Source: a virus
Reading direction: 5' to 3' (one strand)
IMG/VR virus record: IMGVR_UViG_3300029448_000025
Coordinates: 1 to 64,000 of that record
DNA: 64,000 bases
Positions 7,751-16,147 of this stretch are shown in pieces (positions within the stretch are counted from its first letter, which is position 1; the number at the start of each line of letters is the position of its first letter). The notes beneath the pieces were generated by a model. That model worked only from the letters and a program-made list of their open reading frames with translations, was not told the origin of the DNA and made no database searches. The position numbers were made by a program, and so were the translations under genes.

Positions 7751-8563
7751 ATGGCATGGAGATTAACGACCACAGGAGAGACAGATTTTATTTTGAGCGA
7801 GGCGTGCATGGATGCTACGCACATACTAATTACAAACATGGATGATTCAAGCAATTTGCCTGAGTTGTTGGTTGAACATATTATCAAAGACCGACACGGT
7901 GAAACGGGGAAACCGGATGGCTACATTACAAGCAAGCACGCCATGACTGCACCGCATAGAGTTTTGAACGAGAAGAATAATATGTGGCCGGTTTATCTAC
8001 GGGATAACACATTGTATATTTGCGTAGCATCCCCGCCGACTGTATCGCCTAAGACCAACAGAAACGAATGGTTGTTCAACTATCCACCTGCACGCGATAT
8101 TGCTATGCACTTCAAGCACGCAGAACATCTATCTACTTTAAGCACATTTGCTCTCGACTCCTTATTCAAAGACCCGCCATCCGAACCGAATACCGAATGC
8201 GTATTTGTTTCCGCAGATGAGTTCGGAACAGACGATGCACCGCAGACATTACAGGCAGTTTGGGCGTGGGCATCTCCGCAGGTATTCTCGCTATGCACCG
8301 ATGAAACGGAATCGGGCGCATTTATTATGCGCAACGAACAACCAAGCAACAGTGATTCATTCCCGATTGAACCTGCCGACTTTCAAAATATGTGCGACTT
8401 GTTGCGTGAACATGGGTTTTCAATCCTTCATGGCACAGCAGATGATGCGCAAAGCGTATATATGGGTATGGCATCGGAGGCTTTAGAGCGCATCAACGAT
8501 TTGGTGGATAGTGCCGAATTAGAAAAGCGAAAGCAACGATATTCAGGAGGAATGTTTCAATGA
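7751..8563 (+). CDS. 270-residue protein of unknown function
   Basis: Starts MAWRLTTTGETDFILSEA; the ATG is favoured over an upstream TTG because it sits about 25 bases from the TATA box. Mixed alpha/beta with a helical charged C-terminus. It is the first gene of the operon encoding the MCM-like ATPase and overlaps it by four bases, so a replication or early regulatory role is likely but unproven. No motif recognised. Confidence 0.65.
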   Translation: MAWRLTTTGETDFILSEACMDATHILITNMDDSSNLPELLVEHIIKDRHGETGKPDGYITSKHAMTAPHRVLNEKNNMWPVYLRDNTLYICVASPPTVSPKTNRNEWLFNYPPARDIAMHFKHAEHLSTLSTFALDSLFKDPPSEPNTECVFVSADEFGTDDAPQTLQAVWAWASPQVFSLCTDETESGAFIMRNEQPSNSDSFPIEPADFQNMCDLLREHGFSILHGTADDAQSVYMGMASEALERINDLVDSAELEKRKQRYSGGMFQ

Positions 8564-9858
8564 CCGATATTTTCGACAGGGTTCAGAAGTTCTGCGACGA
8601 CAACCACTTAGTCGATGTTGCCGACAAAGTTCCCGTATTCCTATGTAGCATTGGCGCACATATGTTTAACGCAGTGAACAAATGTTCAATGTGCGACTTC
8701 GACCCCCTCACTGCGCCCGAAGGCTCATTTGTTATCGAAGACTGCCCTCTGCGCCATACCGACTACCCGATTTATACTCCCGCATCCCGACTCGCAGATA
8801 CACGCATTAACATCCTCATCAGAGGACAGAAAGGTTCGGGAAAAAATGTATTACTCGACTTGTTCTGCGCAGAAAACACTGGTCTTCTATGGAACAATGA
8901 GGCTATGGGTGGCGTTGGTTTTAGAACCATGATAGGCGCAAACAGCATCACAGAAGCAGGTATGTTCGGTTCGGTAAACGAAGACGGCGAGATAATGGGG
9001 CGACCACTTGCTCGCGATATGTGCGGTGGTTTCATTTGCTTTGAAGAGTTTTCAAGCATGAGCGACGCAGGGAAAAAAGACCACAGCATCGACATGAAAA
9101 ATCAACTACTCACTTCTCTCGACAGTGGCCGAGTCAATAAGGCCATGAAAGCGGGATGGGTGAAATACAATACTCGTTTCACGCTATGGGCAGGAACTCA
9201 ACCGGCTCGTTTTGAATTGGAGTCCGGTCTTGACCGTCGTTTCTTCATCATTGACATTACAATGACTCCTGAGAAGGAGTTGGCATACAAAATTGCGCAG
9301 AACGCCCAAGCATCTACGCCTCCTGCGAAGAGGGCGGCTTTAGCGTCTGAGATGATAGATTTGCGCAAATGGTTCATTGACCGACAAGAAAAGACTATGG
9401 CTAAAAAACCAAAGGGTGTTGTTTTCGGTGAAGACTTTGAACAATGGGTCTTGCAGGAATCAGTGCGTAGTTTTGAGTCCGACTTGTTCCGCAGAATGGC
9501 TATCGGATATGCCATGATGCAGGGGGAATGGGTCGATAAGGAATTGTTGATGGTCGATTTAGACGACCGACTGCGTGGCATTCTTGAAGACACACTGAAA
9601 ATGCGCAGAAATGTTATGGATGAAGACATCCGTTTGATTCGCACTACCTATTGGGAAAAGGATGTTCCCCGTTCCGTTCTCGTCAAAGACATAGCACGCC
9701 TTGTCTGCGACAACGATTACTCCGCTTCTAAGAGGTGGATAGAAGAACACTTGATAGGTCAAGCGTGGTTCTCAGAGTTTATTCCTAAGCGAGATGGCAG
9801 AGGTCGCAAAGGCGTAGTCTGCCGTTTCGGATTTGAGGATGGTGTTATGAATGGTTAA
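8560..9858 (+). CDS. MCM-like AAA+ replicative helicase (probable)
   Basis: 432 residues. Cysteines at 29, 42, 45 and 62 suggest an N-terminal zinc site. AAA+ core: Walker A GQKGSGKN (89-96), Walker B FICFEEFS (158-165), then a segment (about 187-214) that parallels the MCM hairpin and sensor region (RVNKAMKAGWVKYNTRFTLW, AGTQP) and an arginine-finger-like LDRRF (224-228). The C-terminus looks like a winged helix. This fits a shortened MCM helicase that unwinds DNA at the viral fork. Shorter than cellular MCMs (about 600-700 residues). Another AAA+ helicase or clade-specific ATPase is the alternative. ATGA-coupled upstream. Confidence 0.65.
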   Translation: MTDIFDRVQKFCDDNHLVDVADKVPVFLCSIGAHMFNAVNKCSMCDFDPLTAPEGSFVIEDCPLRHTDYPIYTPASRLADTRINILIRGQKGSGKNVLLDLFCAENTGLLWNNEAMGGVGFRTMIGANSITEAGMFGSVNEDGEIMGRPLARDMCGGFICFEEFSSMSDAGKKDHSIDMKNQLLTSLDSGRVNKAMKAGWVKYNTRFTLWAGTQPARFELESGLDRRFFIIDITMTPEKELAYKIAQNAQASTPPAKRAALASEMIDLRKWFIDRQEKTMAKKPKGVVFGEDFEQWVLQESVRSFESDLFRRMAIGYAMMQGEWVDKELLMVDLDDRLRGILEDTLKMRRNVMDEDIRLIRTTYWEKDVPRSVLVKDIARLVCDNDYSASKRWIEEHLIGQAWFSEFIPKRDGRGRKGVVCRFGFEDGVMNG

Positions 9859-10159
9859 GAAAGTAGTTTATCGAAAAATGATTGCGAACAAGCGCAGTAA
9901 ATCCAAAACAGGAAAATACGCCGTATTCCTCGATGCGTGCGAGCGATACTTTCTTGAGAACGGCGCAGACAAAGTTTTCAACGGTAAAGACTTAGCCGCC
10001 GATGTGCGCACTACAAAGGGCCGAAGACTGTTCGCAGTTCCTCCGTTGCGTGGCGTGGCGCAGATAATGAGCGCAGATAAACAAAAGCGATTTATCAGAG
10101 TCGGTAATACCGGAGTCCAAACCTTTGCGTATGTCGGGGGTGGAGTCGATGCCGAGTAA
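9851..10159 (+). CDS. basic DNA-binding-like small protein
   Basis: 102 residues, strongly basic N-terminus, then a helical segment (YAVFLDACERYFLENGADKV) with a helix-turn-helix-like pattern and a C-terminal beta segment. Overlaps the helicase gene by eight bases. Similar in overall layout to the next gene. Function unknown. Confidence 0.6.
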   Translation: MVKKVVYRKMIANKRSKSKTGKYAVFLDACERYFLENGADKVFNGKDLAADVRTTKGRRLFAVPPLRGVAQIMSADKQKRFIRVGNTGVQTFAYVGGGVDAE

Positions 10160-10409
10160 GAGAACACGATTCCTCAGATGGCGCAACAGATGCGTAGAAT
10201 ATCTCTTAAACAACGGAGAAGCGTTTACTGAAACACTTTTGGTAGAAGCAGGTTCGCATGGCAAAAAACCATCCAACATACCGAGCGCCTCGCAGATTCT
10301 CATGCGGGATGATAGATTTATCGGGGAGTATGAAAGTCAGTCCAACCAAAATCTCATGGGTAAATGGGCCGCAAAACAGAAAATATGGAGGCTTGCAGAT
10401 GAAGAGTAG
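10149..10409 (+). CDS. basic small protein, paralogue-like of preceding gene
   Basis: 86 residues. Start MPSKRTRFLRWRNRCVEYLL resembles the pattern of the gene before it (helix ending in YFLENG versus YLLNNGEAF), with similar positions of a later ILMRDDRFIG segment. Probably a tandem relative; role unknown, plausibly DNA binding. Confidence 0.55.
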   Translation: MPSKRTRFLRWRNRCVEYLLNNGEAFTETLLVEAGSHGKKPSNIPSASQILMRDDRFIGEYESQSNQNLMGKWAAKQKIWRLADEE

Positions 10410-11046
10410 AAAACAAATACAAGCACGCATAGATGAACTCAGTGCCATGAAGAACACCGTAGAGAGGTTTCATTTGATTGAGTCTTTGCGTTGGGTCATC
10501 GAGGACAACAACTGCCCTCTTTGCGCACACCGAGACAGAAAGGATTTGGAGGTTCAGGTTTTCAACGGCATTATCACCACCTCATACCTTGAGGCAAAAT
10601 ATAACTGGGAGGCAGGTCTTGTCGAAGAACACTTGTCGGAACACATGCAGTATGACCCCGCAGAAGCATTAGAGGTGGAGAAGGCTCGCAGTGAAGCGAT
10701 TACAACTCTCGATATGGCAGAGGATGTATTTTCACGCATAACAAAGTGGCTTGATGAATGGGAGGCGAAGAAAGACGCAGAAGGTATTGATGGTGAATGG
10801 CTATCTACCGCTACCCGACTTGTTGCGCAAGCCAACACATCGGTTAAATTGATTGGCACATTGAAGAAAGAGATTGGCGTTGATTCGCAAATCCTTCTTG
10901 CGCAACAGCAAGTCAATGGCGTGATGGGCGTTCTCGTTGATGTTCTGCGCAACGAACCTAAACTTCTCAACGATATGCAGTTGCGCCTCGGCGCTATGCA
11001 AACTCCCGCTACCGTCATTGATGATGGCGAATGGGAGGTTCTTTGA
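10399..11046 (+). CDS. CxxC/H helix-turn-helix protein, terminase-small-subunit-like
   Basis: 215 residues. CPLCAHRDRKDLE followed by a helix-turn-helix stretch and HLSEH matches the pattern of phage proteins with a zinc-stabilised HTH (C-x2-C-x-H...H-x3-H), several of which serve as terminase small subunits or DNA-binding regulators. The C-terminal half is long alpha-helix. The start is the ATG at 10399, since the longer frame would overlap the previous gene heavily. Assignment as TerS is only a possibility, because TerL lies 45 kb away. Confidence 0.55.
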   Translation: MKSRKQIQARIDELSAMKNTVERFHLIESLRWVIEDNNCPLCAHRDRKDLEVQVFNGIITTSYLEAKYNWEAGLVEEHLSEHMQYDPAEALEVEKARSEAITTLDMAEDVFSRITKWLDEWEAKKDAEGIDGEWLSTATRLVAQANTSVKLIGTLKKEIGVDSQILLAQQQVNGVMGVLVDVLRNEPKLLNDMQLRLGAMQTPATVIDDGEWEVL

Positions 11047-11195
11047 TGGTTGCGCACCCGCTAAACAAGAAACTGCGGCAGTGTCAAAACTGCGGCCATA
11101 CTACCGAAGCACGCTACGCTTCTCATAAAATCTACCAACCTGCTCTACGCAGAATGGTTTACTGCGGATATATGCGGGTGATTCGGGATGAATGA
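11046..11195 (+). CDS. 49-residue zinc microprotein
   Basis: CQNCGHTTEA and a later YCGY form a partial zinc-ribbon pattern, with several Arg/Lys between. Start overlaps the previous stop (TGATG) and the stop overlaps the next gene, so it lies within the coupled operon. Confidence 0.55.
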   Translation: MVAHPLNKKLRQCQNCGHTTEARYASHKIYQPALRRMVYCGYMRVIRDE

Positions 11196-11475
11196 GGGTG
11201 AGCCTATCAAATGGCGTGCGCATTTCAATCAGTTGATTGCCCGACCTATCCCTGAATCCGAGTTTCCTGAAATCGTCAAAAGAATGTTCGATGACGGACT
11301 TATTGCAGTTTTGACTCTCGATGGGTTGAGGTGGTTTAGTGGCCGCTATCGGGTTTCTGCTAAGGTGGTTCGCGATATGTGGGGCTTAAGTGAGCATCAG
11401 TTTAAGAGGTTCAACCGTTGGGTTTATAAGAACGATAGTTTTATGTCAATTATACAGGGAGATGAAGAGATATGA
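11188..11475 (+). CDS. small helical protein, unknown
   Basis: 95 residues; starts MNEGEPIKWRAHFNQLIARP. A C-terminal helix-turn-helix-like part (VRDMWGLSEHQFKRFNRWVY) suggests DNA binding. Overlaps the previous stop; ATGA overlap downstream. Confidence 0.6.
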   Translation: MNEGEPIKWRAHFNQLIARPIPESEFPEIVKRMFDDGLIAVLTLDGLRWFSGRYRVSAKVVRDMWGLSEHQFKRFNRWVYKNDSFMSIIQGDEEI

Positions 11476-11759
11476 CCGAAGAAAGCCAACGATATGACAT
11501 GAAGTTTTATTCACTAAAGGACAATCAAATAATTGAACAATCAATAGACGCAACTACTGAGGGCTTTGTCTCCTTTTTGACTGGTTACTTGAGTTCTTGT
11601 AACGATATGCTCGTCGGGTTTACTAAGCGTAGTCTGAATCAGGACTCGTTGATAAGCGACAAAATAAAATCATTGAAGAATGAAATTAGAAGGATGGAGC
11701 AATACTTGAGCGAAGAAACGCTTCAAGAGATGGCGCTACATGATGCGGGGTTGATTTGA
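11472..11759 (+). CDS. small protein of unknown function
   Basis: 95 residues, acidic at both ends, with a helical/coiled segment (KIKSLKNEIRRMEQYL). ATGA overlap with the preceding gene. No family recognised. Confidence 0.6.
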   Translation: MTEESQRYDMKFYSLKDNQIIEQSIDATTEGFVSFLTGYLSSCNDMLVGFTKRSLNQDSLISDKIKSLKNEIRRMEQYLSEETLQEMALHDAGLI

Positions 11760-11984
11760 ATGCGTAAGTGGGCGGTAGTCGCCAACATGACAAGCGTTGT
11801 ATTCTGCGACGATGACGGCGAAGCAAACTTTGTCGAGCATTTTTTTGAAGGCATGGATTTGCAGTTTAACTTGACCGGCGAAGAAGTCGGTAAAGGATAT
11901 TTTAGAGCAACCATGCCAAACGGTATTCCGATAATAATTTTCTATGACGACTGGCGCAAAACCAATTTGAAGGTGAAAGCATGA
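11760..11984 (+). CDS. small beta-rich protein, unknown
   Basis: 74 residues starting MRKWAVVANMTSVVFCDDDG. The ATG directly follows the previous stop codon. No family recognised. Confidence 0.6.
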   Translation: MRKWAVVANMTSVVFCDDDGEANFVEHFFEGMDLQFNLTGEEVGKGYFRATMPNGIPIIIFYDDWRKTNLKVKA

Positions 11985-12244
11985 GTAAGGCATATCGAAA
12001 GCACGCAGTCGCTAAAGCGGTTGAGACATGGGATATTTCAGAATGGTTTAGCGCAGATTCTATTTTGCCGAAAGCACATGAGGCTCTCCCGCAGAGCCAT
12101 ATGTCTATCAATGTGTATGCTGTCGCCAAAGCATTAACGGTTCTTGAATCGAAGGGTGTTTTGACTTCACGCAAAAGCGGCGGAGTGAAAGAGTATTCTC
12201 GCATAGAAGGTGTTTGGGATGGGCGTTCTCATTTTCACGCATGA
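11981..12244 (+). CDS. winged-helix small protein
   Basis: 87 residues: a helix-rich part and a wing-like end (YAVAKALTVLESKGVLTSRK, then GGVKEYSRI), the usual pattern of a small winged helix-turn-helix DNA-binding protein. ATGA overlap upstream; overlaps the next gene by 26 bases. Confidence 0.6.
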   Translation: MSKAYRKHAVAKAVETWDISEWFSADSILPKAHEALPQSHMSINVYAVAKALTVLESKGVLTSRKSGGVKEYSRIEGVWDGRSHFHA

Positions 12245-12875
12245 TGCTAAGAAGTATCGAGTCGGAGATTATGTCGAAGGCTCGGAGGTTGTTTGCGCAC
12301 CCAATGTCGAAGGATTAACAGTGATAGTCCATAAGAAGAATCCGACAGCAAAAGAATGTCTCGACTGGTTGCCGTATATCTCATACCGCATGGTTTGGGT
12401 TTGCGCAAAACCCCCGAAAATCAAAAAGAATGATTCAGTGATAATTGACGGTCGCTTTGAACAATCAGATTACACACGCAGTATCGACGCAACGATGCGT
12501 TGGCGGGATAGGTCGAAAGCAAAAGAAGAATGTGAGAAAGTGCCTATTCCCCTGATGCTCTCCTTTCTGCGTGAAAACAATAAGGATATTGAACTTTGGC
12601 GCACACTCGCAAAATCATTTACCCATGTTCCTGAATCGTTTCAACAGAACCTAATTGCCTTTGCGCATAAACCAGTTCGCAGAATGGCGTGGCCCAAGAA
12701 AAAGAGAAGTGATGAAACGATACTCCCTTTGGGTGTGCGTAGTAGTGATTTGTATTGGCAAAGGATAATCGAGAATAGTCGAGAAGCGGCAAATGATTTA
12801 CGCAGAACGGAAAAGGATGCTTTGCCCAAAGGTGTAAAAAAGCGTGCGCAGAAAAAAATAGAGGATTGGTTGTAA
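12219..12875 (+). CDS. 218-residue protein of unknown function
   Basis: Start MGVLIFTHDAKKYRVGDYVE, then a segment with an aromatic-rich core (WLPYISYRMVWVCAKPPKI), then long charged helices. The all-helical C-terminal two-thirds faintly recalls the collar domain of clamp-loader delta-type subunits, but no diagnostic motif is present and I would not name it. Its position before the clamp loader module is compatible with a replication role. Confidence 0.55.
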   Translation: MGVLIFTHDAKKYRVGDYVEGSEVVCAPNVEGLTVIVHKKNPTAKECLDWLPYISYRMVWVCAKPPKIKKNDSVIIDGRFEQSDYTRSIDATMRWRDRSKAKEECEKVPIPLMLSFLRENNKDIELWRTLAKSFTHVPESFQQNLIAFAHKPVRRMAWPKKKRSDETILPLGVRSSDLYWQRIIENSREAANDLRRTEKDALPKGVKKRAQKKIEDWL

Positions 12876-13048
12876 TGTATTATCAACAGTGCATGATACT
12901 GCAAGTAATAATTTTCATACTTGTATTCTTTCTGCGCTTTGCTTTCGCAGTTCTGTTTCATGTCGGCAACAAACCTTCTTTCAAGAAAGGGGGCGGTGTT
13001 GCGCAAGGTGTGCCGTCATATGTGTGGTATAATTTGGGCGAGGATTAA
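12875..13048 (+). CDS. small single-pass membrane protein
   Basis: 57 residues: one hydrophobic helix (MILQVIIFILVFFLRFAFAV) then a basic, glycine-rich tail. Start overlaps the previous stop (TAATG). Likely membrane peptide; lysis, superinfection or membrane-anchoring roles are all possible. Confidence 0.55.
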   Translation: MYYQQCMILQVIIFILVFFLRFAFAVLFHVGNKPSFKKGGGVAQGVPSYVWYNLGED

Positions 13049-13074
13049 AATAACAACGATACTTAGCCCGTAAT

Positions 13075-13479
13075 GTGGCGAAGAACAACGGTAAAGTCCG
13101 TCGCCTGATTGCGCAGATTCTATTTTCAGAAGGGCCGATGACAAGAGCAAGAGTTTGCGAGCGATTGCATGAGTTGGGTATGTTCCGAGAAGTGCCGAGC
13201 GAATCAAGTCTTGCGGCACTGATTAGCAAAAATACGCAGGTTGTATCGGTCGGCCACACCAAAATTGAACTTAGCAACGGTGCGAGAGTCAATAACATGG
13301 TCTTCGATGTCGATAGAGAATTAGTCAAAGAAGAACGAGATTTGATGCTCACTCGACCATACTCAAGCATGACAACCGTTGAAAGAAAGTGTGCGGTTCG
13401 ATGCCCCGAATGCCGACAAATGAGAATAATAGAAGAGAAGTTTGGGTCTTGTCTTATATGTCTCCGGCGTGCGGTTTAA
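13075..13479 (+). CDS. winged-helix zinc-ribbon regulator
   Basis: 134 residues from a GTG. Residues about 8-70 form a winged-helix pattern (MTRARVCERLHELGMFREVP); the C-terminus carries CPECRQM and CLIC, a zinc ribbon. TAAAATAA lies about 25-30 bases upstream, so the message may be leaderless from the GTG. Probably a DNA-binding transcriptional regulator. Confidence 0.6.
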   Translation: MAKNNGKVRRLIAQILFSEGPMTRARVCERLHELGMFREVPSESSLAALISKNTQVVSVGHTKIELSNGARVNNMVFDVDRELVKEERDLMLTRPYSSMTTVERKCAVRCPECRQMRIIEEKFGSCLICLRRAV

Positions 13480-13504
13480 TAGGGCATGGGTCAAAGCATA
13501 CACC

Positions 13505-13759
13505 ATGAAACAATTACTTCACATCGGTTCTAAAGAATACGATTACAAGAATCCCTCTTATGCTTGCGGTGAACCCATAACTCATAATCCTAATATGACA
13601 GACGCAGATGCTATGGCTCTGCGCAAATGCCCTAAGTGTTTCCCCAATGGGTTCACTGCGAAGGTTGGTGCTTCGCGCACTTTTGTTGAAGAGGAACCAA
13701 CCAAGAAGTCTAAGGTTGTAGAAGGGTTGCGTGAAAGAGGAATAGGGGGTTGGCTCTAA
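13505..13759 (+). CDS. Cys-containing small protein
   Basis: 84 residues from the ATG at 13505; a TATA-like TTTAATA lies about 25-30 bases upstream. Contains YACGEPITHNP and KCPKCFPNG, a C...H...C-x2-C zinc pattern. Function unknown. Confidence 0.55.
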   Translation: MKQLLHIGSKEYDYKNPSYACGEPITHNPNMTDADAMALRKCPKCFPNGFTAKVGASRTFVEEEPTKKSKVVEGLRERGIGGWL

Positions 13760-13974
13760 TGGTTGCCGGACAAGAACCGAATGCTACTTACGCAGACGAC
13801 ATGGATTCAAGCGTTTATGATATTCTGCGCCAAAGAGTGCCGATACAAATAGCGATAGACTGGCTCATAGATTACATCAGAAAATGGCCCGAAGAAGACA
13901 TTTACTATCATTTGGCAGAAGCAGTTTACCATGACGCAGAACCCATATTGGAGGAATTATCAGATGAATACTGA
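13759..13974 (+). CDS. small acidic helical protein
   Basis: 71 residues, acidic, helical. The ATG overlaps the previous TAA stop (TAATG). No family recognised. Confidence 0.55.
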   Translation: MVAGQEPNATYADDMDSSVYDILRQRVPIQIAIDWLIDYIRKWPEEDIYYHLAEAVYHDAEPILEELSDEY

Positions 13975-14200
13975 AAGCAACTACACAGTAAAACAAGTAT
14001 TTAACGCACTGCGTTATATCAGAAGCAGAATCAACGCAAACGACTTCATGGAGTTATTTTTCCCCGAAGAAGAGTTTGACGACTACCATGTGAAGAAGTG
14101 GGAGATGTTCAGAGATGACATATGCGGTTTTTGGTGTTATTCGGATTATGACAGACAGGCTACTATCCACCGACTTGTTGAAGAATCAGTAAGGGATTGA
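13964..14200 (+). CDS. small protein of unknown function
   Basis: 78 residues starting MNTESNYTVKQVFNALRYIR; aromatic and acidic. Preceded by GGAGG (GGAGGAATTATCAGATG), which sets the ATG at 13964. Overlaps the previous gene by 11 bases. Confidence 0.6.
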   Translation: MNTESNYTVKQVFNALRYIRSRINANDFMELFFPEEEFDDYHVKKWEMFRDDICGFWCYSDYDRQATIHRLVEESVRD

Positions 14201-14204
14201 TAAT

Positions 14205-14402
14205 ATGGTTGAAATAACAGAAGAACAGCGCATACAACTAATTCAAGGCATTGAGACTCTTGCCGATATAAGCGGCAAATATAGCGAAACTGTTACATTG
14301 GCATTTGACGCAATAGACATTATCAAGCGAATGGGTAGAATAGACCTCGCTCTAATTCTTCTCGACCGACTCAATAAAATTATAGGAGTTGCGCAGGAAT
14401 GA
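14205..14402 (+). CDS. small helical protein, unknown
   Basis: 65 residues, predicted all-helical (MVEITEEQRIQLIQGIETLA). ATGA overlap with the kinase gene downstream. No family recognised. Confidence 0.55.
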   Translation: MVEITEEQRIQLIQGIETLADISGKYSETVTLAFDAIDIIKRMGRIDLALILLDRLNKIIGVAQE

Positions 14403-15007
14403 CTCTCATAATAGGTATTGCAGGGCGTATGCGCACAGGAAAATCAAGTCTTGCGCAGTTGCTTGAGGAATACCTTTCGCAGACACATACAACAATGACA
14501 TTTTCATTTGCAGAAGCAGTGCGTCAAGAAGTGGCGCAGTCTATTTGGTCTAAACACAGAAAAATGGAGGCGAGGTATATGTTGTCTCGGCATGAGTCCG
14601 AACATAAGGAGTCGGTTCGCCCACTACTACAAGCATTGGGTCAAGCAAAGCGACAAATGGTTGATGAAGACTATTGGGTTGATGCGGTGCAAGACTCCAT
14701 CAATCGTCAAGGTGAAACATCAATCGCAATCATAGACGATGTGCGCCATCATAACGAGGCAGACTTCTGCATCAAACATGGCATTCTTATCAGACTGCGT
14801 GCGCACGAAAGCACATTGATTGAGAGAGGTGCGATTCCTGAAAGACTTGCGCACTACTCGGAAAACGCTATGAAAAACCCATCCTCTCAAGAATTACGCA
14901 AACCGCATAGAGTCTTAACTCTCGATACTGCGGGTCTTTCACCAAAAGGTATGCTCAAAGCATTGCGCCCTTTCATTGACGAATTGGTTGAAGGTGAGTT
15001 TGAATGA
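14399..15007 (+). CDS. deoxynucleoside monophosphate kinase
   Basis: 202 residues. P-loop GRMRTGKS (9-16), the core segment RPLLQALGQAKRQMVDEDYW typical of phage dNMP kinases (T4 gp1-like), and a later IIDDVRHHNEA motif. It would phosphorylate dNMPs to dNDPs to feed viral DNA synthesis. Lies directly upstream of the clamp loader in the same coupled operon. Confidence 0.75.
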   Translation: MTLIIGIAGRMRTGKSSLAQLLEEYLSQTHTTMTFSFAEAVRQEVAQSIWSKHRKMEARYMLSRHESEHKESVRPLLQALGQAKRQMVDEDYWVDAVQDSINRQGETSIAIIDDVRHHNEADFCIKHGILIRLRAHESTLIERGAIPERLAHYSENAMKNPSSQELRKPHRVLTLDTAGLSPKGMLKALRPFIDELVEGEFE

Positions 15008-15189
15008 TTCAACGATTTGTCAAATGGTTTCTGCGCAAAAAGGGTGTTGCTATATGCCACCTATGCAACGAACCAACACTGAACCTGATGAGTGATAAAT
15101 TGACTTGCTACGGTTGCGAACATGAAGTCATGGGTTATGAACATGAACATGACGCAATCCTTGAAATGCTTTACGGAGATGGTGTTTGA
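15004..15189 (+). CDS. zinc-ribbon microprotein
   Basis: 61 residues: basic N-terminus, CHLC and CYGC pairs 17 residues apart, then a His/Glu-rich tail. A four-cysteine zinc ribbon. ATGA overlap upstream and one-base stop/start overlap with the clamp loader gene. Confidence 0.65.
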   Translation: MIQRFVKWFLRKKGVAICHLCNEPTLNLMSDKLTCYGCEHEVMGYEHEHDAILEMLYGDGV

Positions 15190-16088
15190 TGAGCAGTATT
15201 TGGTGGGAAAAGCACCGGCCTTCGGGCCTCAAAGGGTTTGTCGGTCAAGAGCATTTGATGGGCGAGATGAAGAAAATTGCCTATGAGAATGCGCCGATGC
15301 AACACTTCATATTCAACTCCGTAGAAGCCGGAACTGGCAAAACAACTCTCGCATATATCCTCGCTCGGATGAAAGGTTTTGAGGTTGCGCACTTCAATGC
15401 TTCATCGAAGAGAACAAGAGGTATTGAGTTCATCGAAGACGACATCATACCGCTTGCGCAAAGCGGTTTAAACGAACTGATTATACTTCTCGATGAAGCA
15501 GACCAATTGACTCCTGCGGCGCAAAGCGCACTAAAGGGTGTCATAGAAGGCGCATCATGCTTTTTCATCCTTACATGCAACGACCTGAGCAAAGTTTCCC
15601 GTTGGCTTCAATCTCGATGTCAAGTGCGCACTTTCAACAAACACACGCAAACGGACATCATCAAGGTGATGAACAAAATACTTTTCTCGGAGGGATTGAG
15701 TGTAGATGAAGAAAACCTCAAGACCATAGCAAATTGCCATGACGGGGATTTGCGCAATAGCATAGGCGCACTTCAAGCATATTCAACTCTCAACCCCGCA
15801 GAAGGACTAAACTTCTTACTGCGCATGAATGAAGGTTTTGATGCTCGGCGGTTTTTGCGCTTAACTACAAAAGAAAAGAGTATCACCGACGCAGTTAAAC
15901 TGGTGGGCAACATGAACATAAGAAAGTTAATCCGTAGCGTTTTCGACTACGCAGTTTCAAGCAACGCCAAACCTGAGATGATTCGCTCAGTCATAGAATC
16001 CTGCGTGGTTTCCGAGAGAGATATGGTTAATGGCGTAGATGAGAAAATAGTCCTGTATGATTTTGCGAGAATGCTCTCATTGGGCTAA
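15189..16088 (+). CDS. RFC-type clamp loader ATPase
   Basis: 299 residues, close to archaeal RFC small subunits (about 320). Visible motifs: RFC box I WWEKHRP (5-11), Walker A VEAGTGKT (45-52), Walker B ILLDEADQL (99-107), sensor-1 LTCND (128-132), the SRC motif (142-144) and a sensor-2-like DLRNSIGALQ. It would load the viral sliding clamp onto primed DNA. Only one subunit gene was found, so it is either homomeric or joins host RFC. ATG chosen over the TTG just upstream. Confidence 0.9.
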   Translation: MSSIWWEKHRPSGLKGFVGQEHLMGEMKKIAYENAPMQHFIFNSVEAGTGKTTLAYILARMKGFEVAHFNASSKRTRGIEFIEDDIIPLAQSGLNELIILLDEADQLTPAAQSALKGVIEGASCFFILTCNDLSKVSRWLQSRCQVRTFNKHTQTDIIKVMNKILFSEGLSVDEENLKTIANCHDGDLRNSIGALQAYSTLNPAEGLNFLLRMNEGFDARRFLRLTTKEKSITDAVKLVGNMNIRKLIRSVFDYAVSSNAKPEMIRSVIESCVVSERDMVNGVDEKIVLYDFARMLSLG

Positions 16089-16098
16089 AATCGTTGGG

Positions 16099-16106
16099 TT
16101 TATATG
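16099..16106 (+). promoter_or_regulatory. TATA-box promoter
   Basis: TTTATATG in the 59-base gap, 42-49 bases before the ATG at 16148; the same TTGGGTTTATATGGA string occurs at 24053-24067. Confidence 0.6.
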
Positions 16107-16147
16107 GATAACAGGATAAGGACAGAATACAACGGAAGTGAAATACC

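Noticed and set aside
10399-11046. Firm call of terminase small subunit
   Set aside because: The CxxC-H/HTH pattern is shared by many DNA-binding phage proteins and the gene lies 45 kb from terL on a replication operon.
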